Shown in pieces: positions 5,802 through 7,279 of a stretch of DNA of 7,279 nucleotides. The translations under genes and the position numbers were made by a program. Within the stretch, counting starts at the first letter, position 1. The number at the start of each line of letters is the position of its first letter. Source of the DNA: Thermoplasmata archaeon (GTDB lineage Archaea > Thermoplasmatota > Thermoplasmata > Lutacidiplasmatales > UBA184); the NCBI GenBank assembly GCA_030039135.1, contig JASHQN010000070.1, positions 1 through 7,279 of the forward strand, given 5' to 3'. Under the pieces are notes generated by a model. That model was not told the DNA's origin. It was given only the letters and a program-made list of their open reading frames with translations, and made no database searches.

Positions 5802-5825
5802 TCCCCCCGGGCCCGTCGCGTCCCC

Positions 5826-5830
5826 GGAGG
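5826..5830 (+). promoter_or_regulatory. Shine-Dalgarno GGAGG that fixes the rpoH start
   Basis: GGAGG lies 6 nt before ATG 5837 and is the clearest ribosome binding site in the window. The open frame continues upstream through the tRNA to 5693, so this site is what decides the true start. Confidence 0.8.
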
Positions 5831-5836
5831 AAACCG

Positions 5837-6175
5837 ATGACCCCCAGCACCGCGCGCCGCACGAGCAAGCGCACTGCCGCCAGCGCGGCGGTGAAGGCTC
5901 CCCGCCCGTTCGTGGCCCACCGTCTGGCCCCTCCTCACGAGATCCTGAGCGAGGAGGAGACGCGACGCGTACTCGAGGAGCTCGACACCGTGCCGGAGCG
6001 CCTTCCGAAGATCCTCGCCACCGACCCGGGACTCCAGACGGACCCGAACTTCGCCGCCGTCCGAGACCGCGGGGAGAACCTCGCGGGCCGGCTGGTCCGG
6101 ATCCGGCGGCCGAGCGCGACCGCGGGCGAAGCGATCGCCTATCGGCTCATCGTCCCCTCGATCGGAGGGAGCTAA
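5837..6175 (+). CDS. rpoH: DNA-directed RNA polymerase subunit Rpo5 (RpoH)
   Basis: This 112-residue protein is the archaeal counterpart of the C-terminal (assembly) domain of eukaryotic Rpb5, a small subunit in the lower jaw of RNA polymerase. The motif HRLAPPHEILSEEE (28-41) corresponds to the family's LVPKHEILSEEE; RLPKILATDP (55-64), RLVRIRRPSATAGEAIAYRLIV (85-106) complete the domain. Compared with typical members of about 75-85 residues it has an N-terminal tail of some 25 residues rich in Ala, Ser, Thr, Arg and Lys, and an insertion around LQTDPNFAAVRDRGENL (66-82). ATG 5837 is chosen for its GGAGG; upstream in-frame codons lie within the tRNA. rpoB follows after 7 bp, the usual archaeal order. 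Confidence 0.93.
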   Translation: MTPSTARRTSKRTAASAAVKAPRPFVAHRLAPPHEILSEEETRRVLEELDTVPERLPKILATDPGLQTDPNFAAVRDRGENLAGRLVRIRRPSATAGEAIAYRLIVPSIGGS

Positions 6176-6182
6176 CGGATCC

Positions 6183-7279
6183 ATGCGCGAAATCGTCGAC
6201 GGATTCTTCCGAGAGCGGTCGATCGTCAACCACCACCTCGCGAGCTTCAACGACTTCCTCCCGACGGAGGACAACCCGAACTCGCGGATGCAGCGGATCG
6301 TCGACGAGGCTCGGGTCAGCGAGGACTCGACCGAGCACGGGATGATTCGGCTCGACGTGCAGAAGACCAAGAGCTCGATCCAGGTGCGCGTCGGCCGGCG
6401 GCGCGACGCCCGCGGGTACGTGAGCCCGTCGGCTGAGCCGACGATCCGAATCGGCAAGCCCTTCGTCAAGGAGCCGGTCGGCTCGAAGCCGACCTTGACC
6501 CCCATGGAAGCGCGCCTACGGAACCTCACGTACCAGGCGCCGATCTACCTCGACGTCACGGTGGTCGAGAACGGCGTCGAGCGCGCGAGCGAGACCGTGC
6601 ACATCGGCGACCTCCCGATCATGGTGAAGAGCCGCCAGTGCAACCTCTCCAAGTCGAACATCGAGGCGGACGGTCAGATCGCGCTCTCGGACGACGAGTA
6701 CCGCGCCAAGCTCGTGGAGTACGGCGAGGACCCGCTCGATCCCGGGGGGTACGCGATCATCGGCGGTACGGAGCGCGTCATCATCAGCCTCGAGGACCTC
6801 GCCCCCAACCGGATCTTCGCCGAGTACAACGAGCGGTACGGGACGCCGATCGAGAGCGCGAAGGTCTTCAGCCAGCGCGGCGGCTACCGCTCGCTCACCG
6901 TCGTCGAGAAGAAGAAGGACGGCATCCTGCAGGTCTCGGTCCCGACGGCGAGCGGACAGATCCCGCTCGTGATCCTGATGAAGGCGCTCGGGATGAAAAA
7001 CGACGAGGAGATCTTCCAGGCGGTCCTCGGGGAGCTCCTACCGTTGGACGAACCGTTCGTCCAGACGATGAAGCATCTGCTCAACGTCAATCTCGAAGAG
7101 TGCGTCTCGAAGAAGCTCTACCCTCCCGAAGGGATCCTTTCGACCGAGGACGCCCTCATCTTCCTGGAGAAGAAGTTCGCCACCGGCCAGGCCAAAGAGT
7201 ACCGACAGCGGAAGGTCGACGGGATCCTCGACCGGTCCCTCCTCCCCCACCTCGGGGACATCAAGCAGGACCGCCTGAA
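6183..7279 (+). CDS. rpoB: DNA-directed RNA polymerase subunit B (Rpo2), N-terminal part, cut by window edge
   Basis: 365 codons are visible without a stop; the rest lies beyond the right edge. Subunit B forms one half of the RNA polymerase active-centre cleft. The visible part covers the protrusion and lobe of the Rpb2 fold. VNHHLASFNDFL (15-26) is the conserved N-terminal helix. PMEARLRNLTYQAPIYLDV (107-125) and IGDLPIMVKSRQCNL (141-155) follow, then DPLDPGGYAIIGGTERVI (183-200) and LEDLAPNRIF (203-212); LLPHLG is at 353-358. Whether the gene is one piece or split into B'' and B' cannot be told from this window. ATG 6183 is the first start after rpoH and precedes the conserved helix; a GGAGG (6164-6168) inside the end of rpoH is 14 nt away, so coupling to rpoH is likely. 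Confidence 0.96.
   Translation, partial: MREIVDGFFRERSIVNHHLASFNDFLPTEDNPNSRMQRIVDEARVSEDSTEHGMIRLDVQKTKSSIQVRVGRRRDARGYVSPSAEPTIRIGKPFVKEPVGSKPTLTPMEARLRNLTYQAPIYLDVTVVENGVERASETVHIGDLPIMVKSRQCNLSKSNIEADGQIALSDDEYRAKLVEYGEDPLDPGGYAIIGGTERVIISLEDLAPNRIFAEYNERYGTPIESAKVFSQRGGYRSLTVVEKKKDGILQVSVPTASGQIPLVILMKALGMKNDEEIFQAVLGELLPLDEPFVQTMKHLLNVNLEECVSKKLYPPEGILSTEDALIFLEKKFATGQAKEYRQRKVDGILDRSLLPHLGDIKQDRL

Larger units (their letters stand above)
5673..5815 (+). tRNA. tRNA-Lys (anticodon TTT) with two introns
   Basis: The exons assemble into a complete cloverleaf. The acceptor stem is GGGCCCG (5673-5679) with CGGGCCC (5808-5814) and discriminator G5815. The D stem is GCTC (5682-5685) with GAGC (5726-5729). 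The anticodon stem GCTGG/CCAGT (5731-5735, 5743-5747) flanks loop CTTTTAA, anticodon TTT at 5738-5740, uninterrupted. The T stem is GGGGG (5753-5757) with CCCCC (5803-5807). D and T loops are each interrupted by extra sequence; removing 29 and 38 nt leaves a mature tRNA of about 76 nt with D loop AGCTAGG... containing the invariant GG and T loop TTCGAAT. CCA is not encoded. It decodes AAA (and by wobble AAG) lysine codons. The gene lies 59 bp after the UPF0147 stop and 21 bp before rpoH, on the same strand. Confidence 0.93.

Noticed and set aside
5693..5815. A degenerate or pseudogene tRNA
   Set aside because: The interruptions are placed in the D and T loops, fold into splicing motifs with 3-nt bulges and 4-bp helices, and their removal restores every invariant position, which decay would not do.
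5693..5836. A 48-codon N-terminal extension of rpoH beginning inside the tRNA
   Set aside because: The sequence is tRNA exon and intron, and a GGAGG at ideal spacing supports ATG 5837.
5684..6529. A 281-codon minus-strand frame covering the tRNA, rpoH and start of rpoB
   Set aside because: It runs through a structured tRNA and is antisense to two recognised RNA polymerase genes; no family resemblance.
1..7279. CRISPR arrays, insertion sequences, integrase sites or prophage genes
   Set aside because: No regularly spaced direct repeats, transposase or integrase motifs were found; gene content is housekeeping and composition is even apart from the promoter islands. A tRNA can be an integration site, but no duplicated 3' end is visible here.

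Overview
The window reads as GC-rich archaeal chromosome. The evidence is a PurS/PurL-type purine pair, an archaeal Dph6-type diphthamide ligase, a UPF0147 protein, a stand-alone Lrp/AsnC RAM-domain protein, an rpoH-rpoB RNA polymerase gene order, TATA-type promoters and a tRNA with archaeal-style bulge-helix-bulge introns. A high-GC member of the Thermoplasmatota or a related euryarchaeal lineage is my best guess. That placement is an inference; no rRNA is present to confirm it.

Left half, minus strand (4563 down to 1): purS, purL, dph6 and an unassigned class I SAM-dependent methyltransferase are packed with gaps of 3 and 9 bp and then a 4-bp ATGA overlap, so they are probably one transcript. 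PurS and PurL make two parts of the FGAM synthase complex; PurQ is not in the window. Downstream, behind its own TATA-like box, begins the 5' end of a methylmalonyl-CoA mutase-type large subunit, which runs off the left edge.

Centre (4564-4722): a divergent intergenic region with a roughly 20-bp AT-rich island (TATA boxes for both directions) and three perfect inverted repeats. On the plus strand it leads to a 57-residue protein of unknown function, a RAM-domain protein and a UPF0147 protein; the last two overlap by 4 bp.

Right half, plus strand: a tRNA-Lys(UUU) gene split by two non-canonical introns, one in the D loop (about 29 nt) and one in the T loop (38 nt), with an uninterrupted anticodon loop. 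Both introns can be folded into splicing motifs. Only 21 bp after its 3' end starts rpoH, preceded by a clear GGAGG. rpoH is followed after 7 bp by rpoB, which is cut by the right edge.

Most of the window is conserved housekeeping material. The parts most worth a second look are the doubly interrupted tRNA next to the RNA polymerase operon, the small unknown protein with its repeat-rich promoter, and the methyltransferase coupled to dph6.
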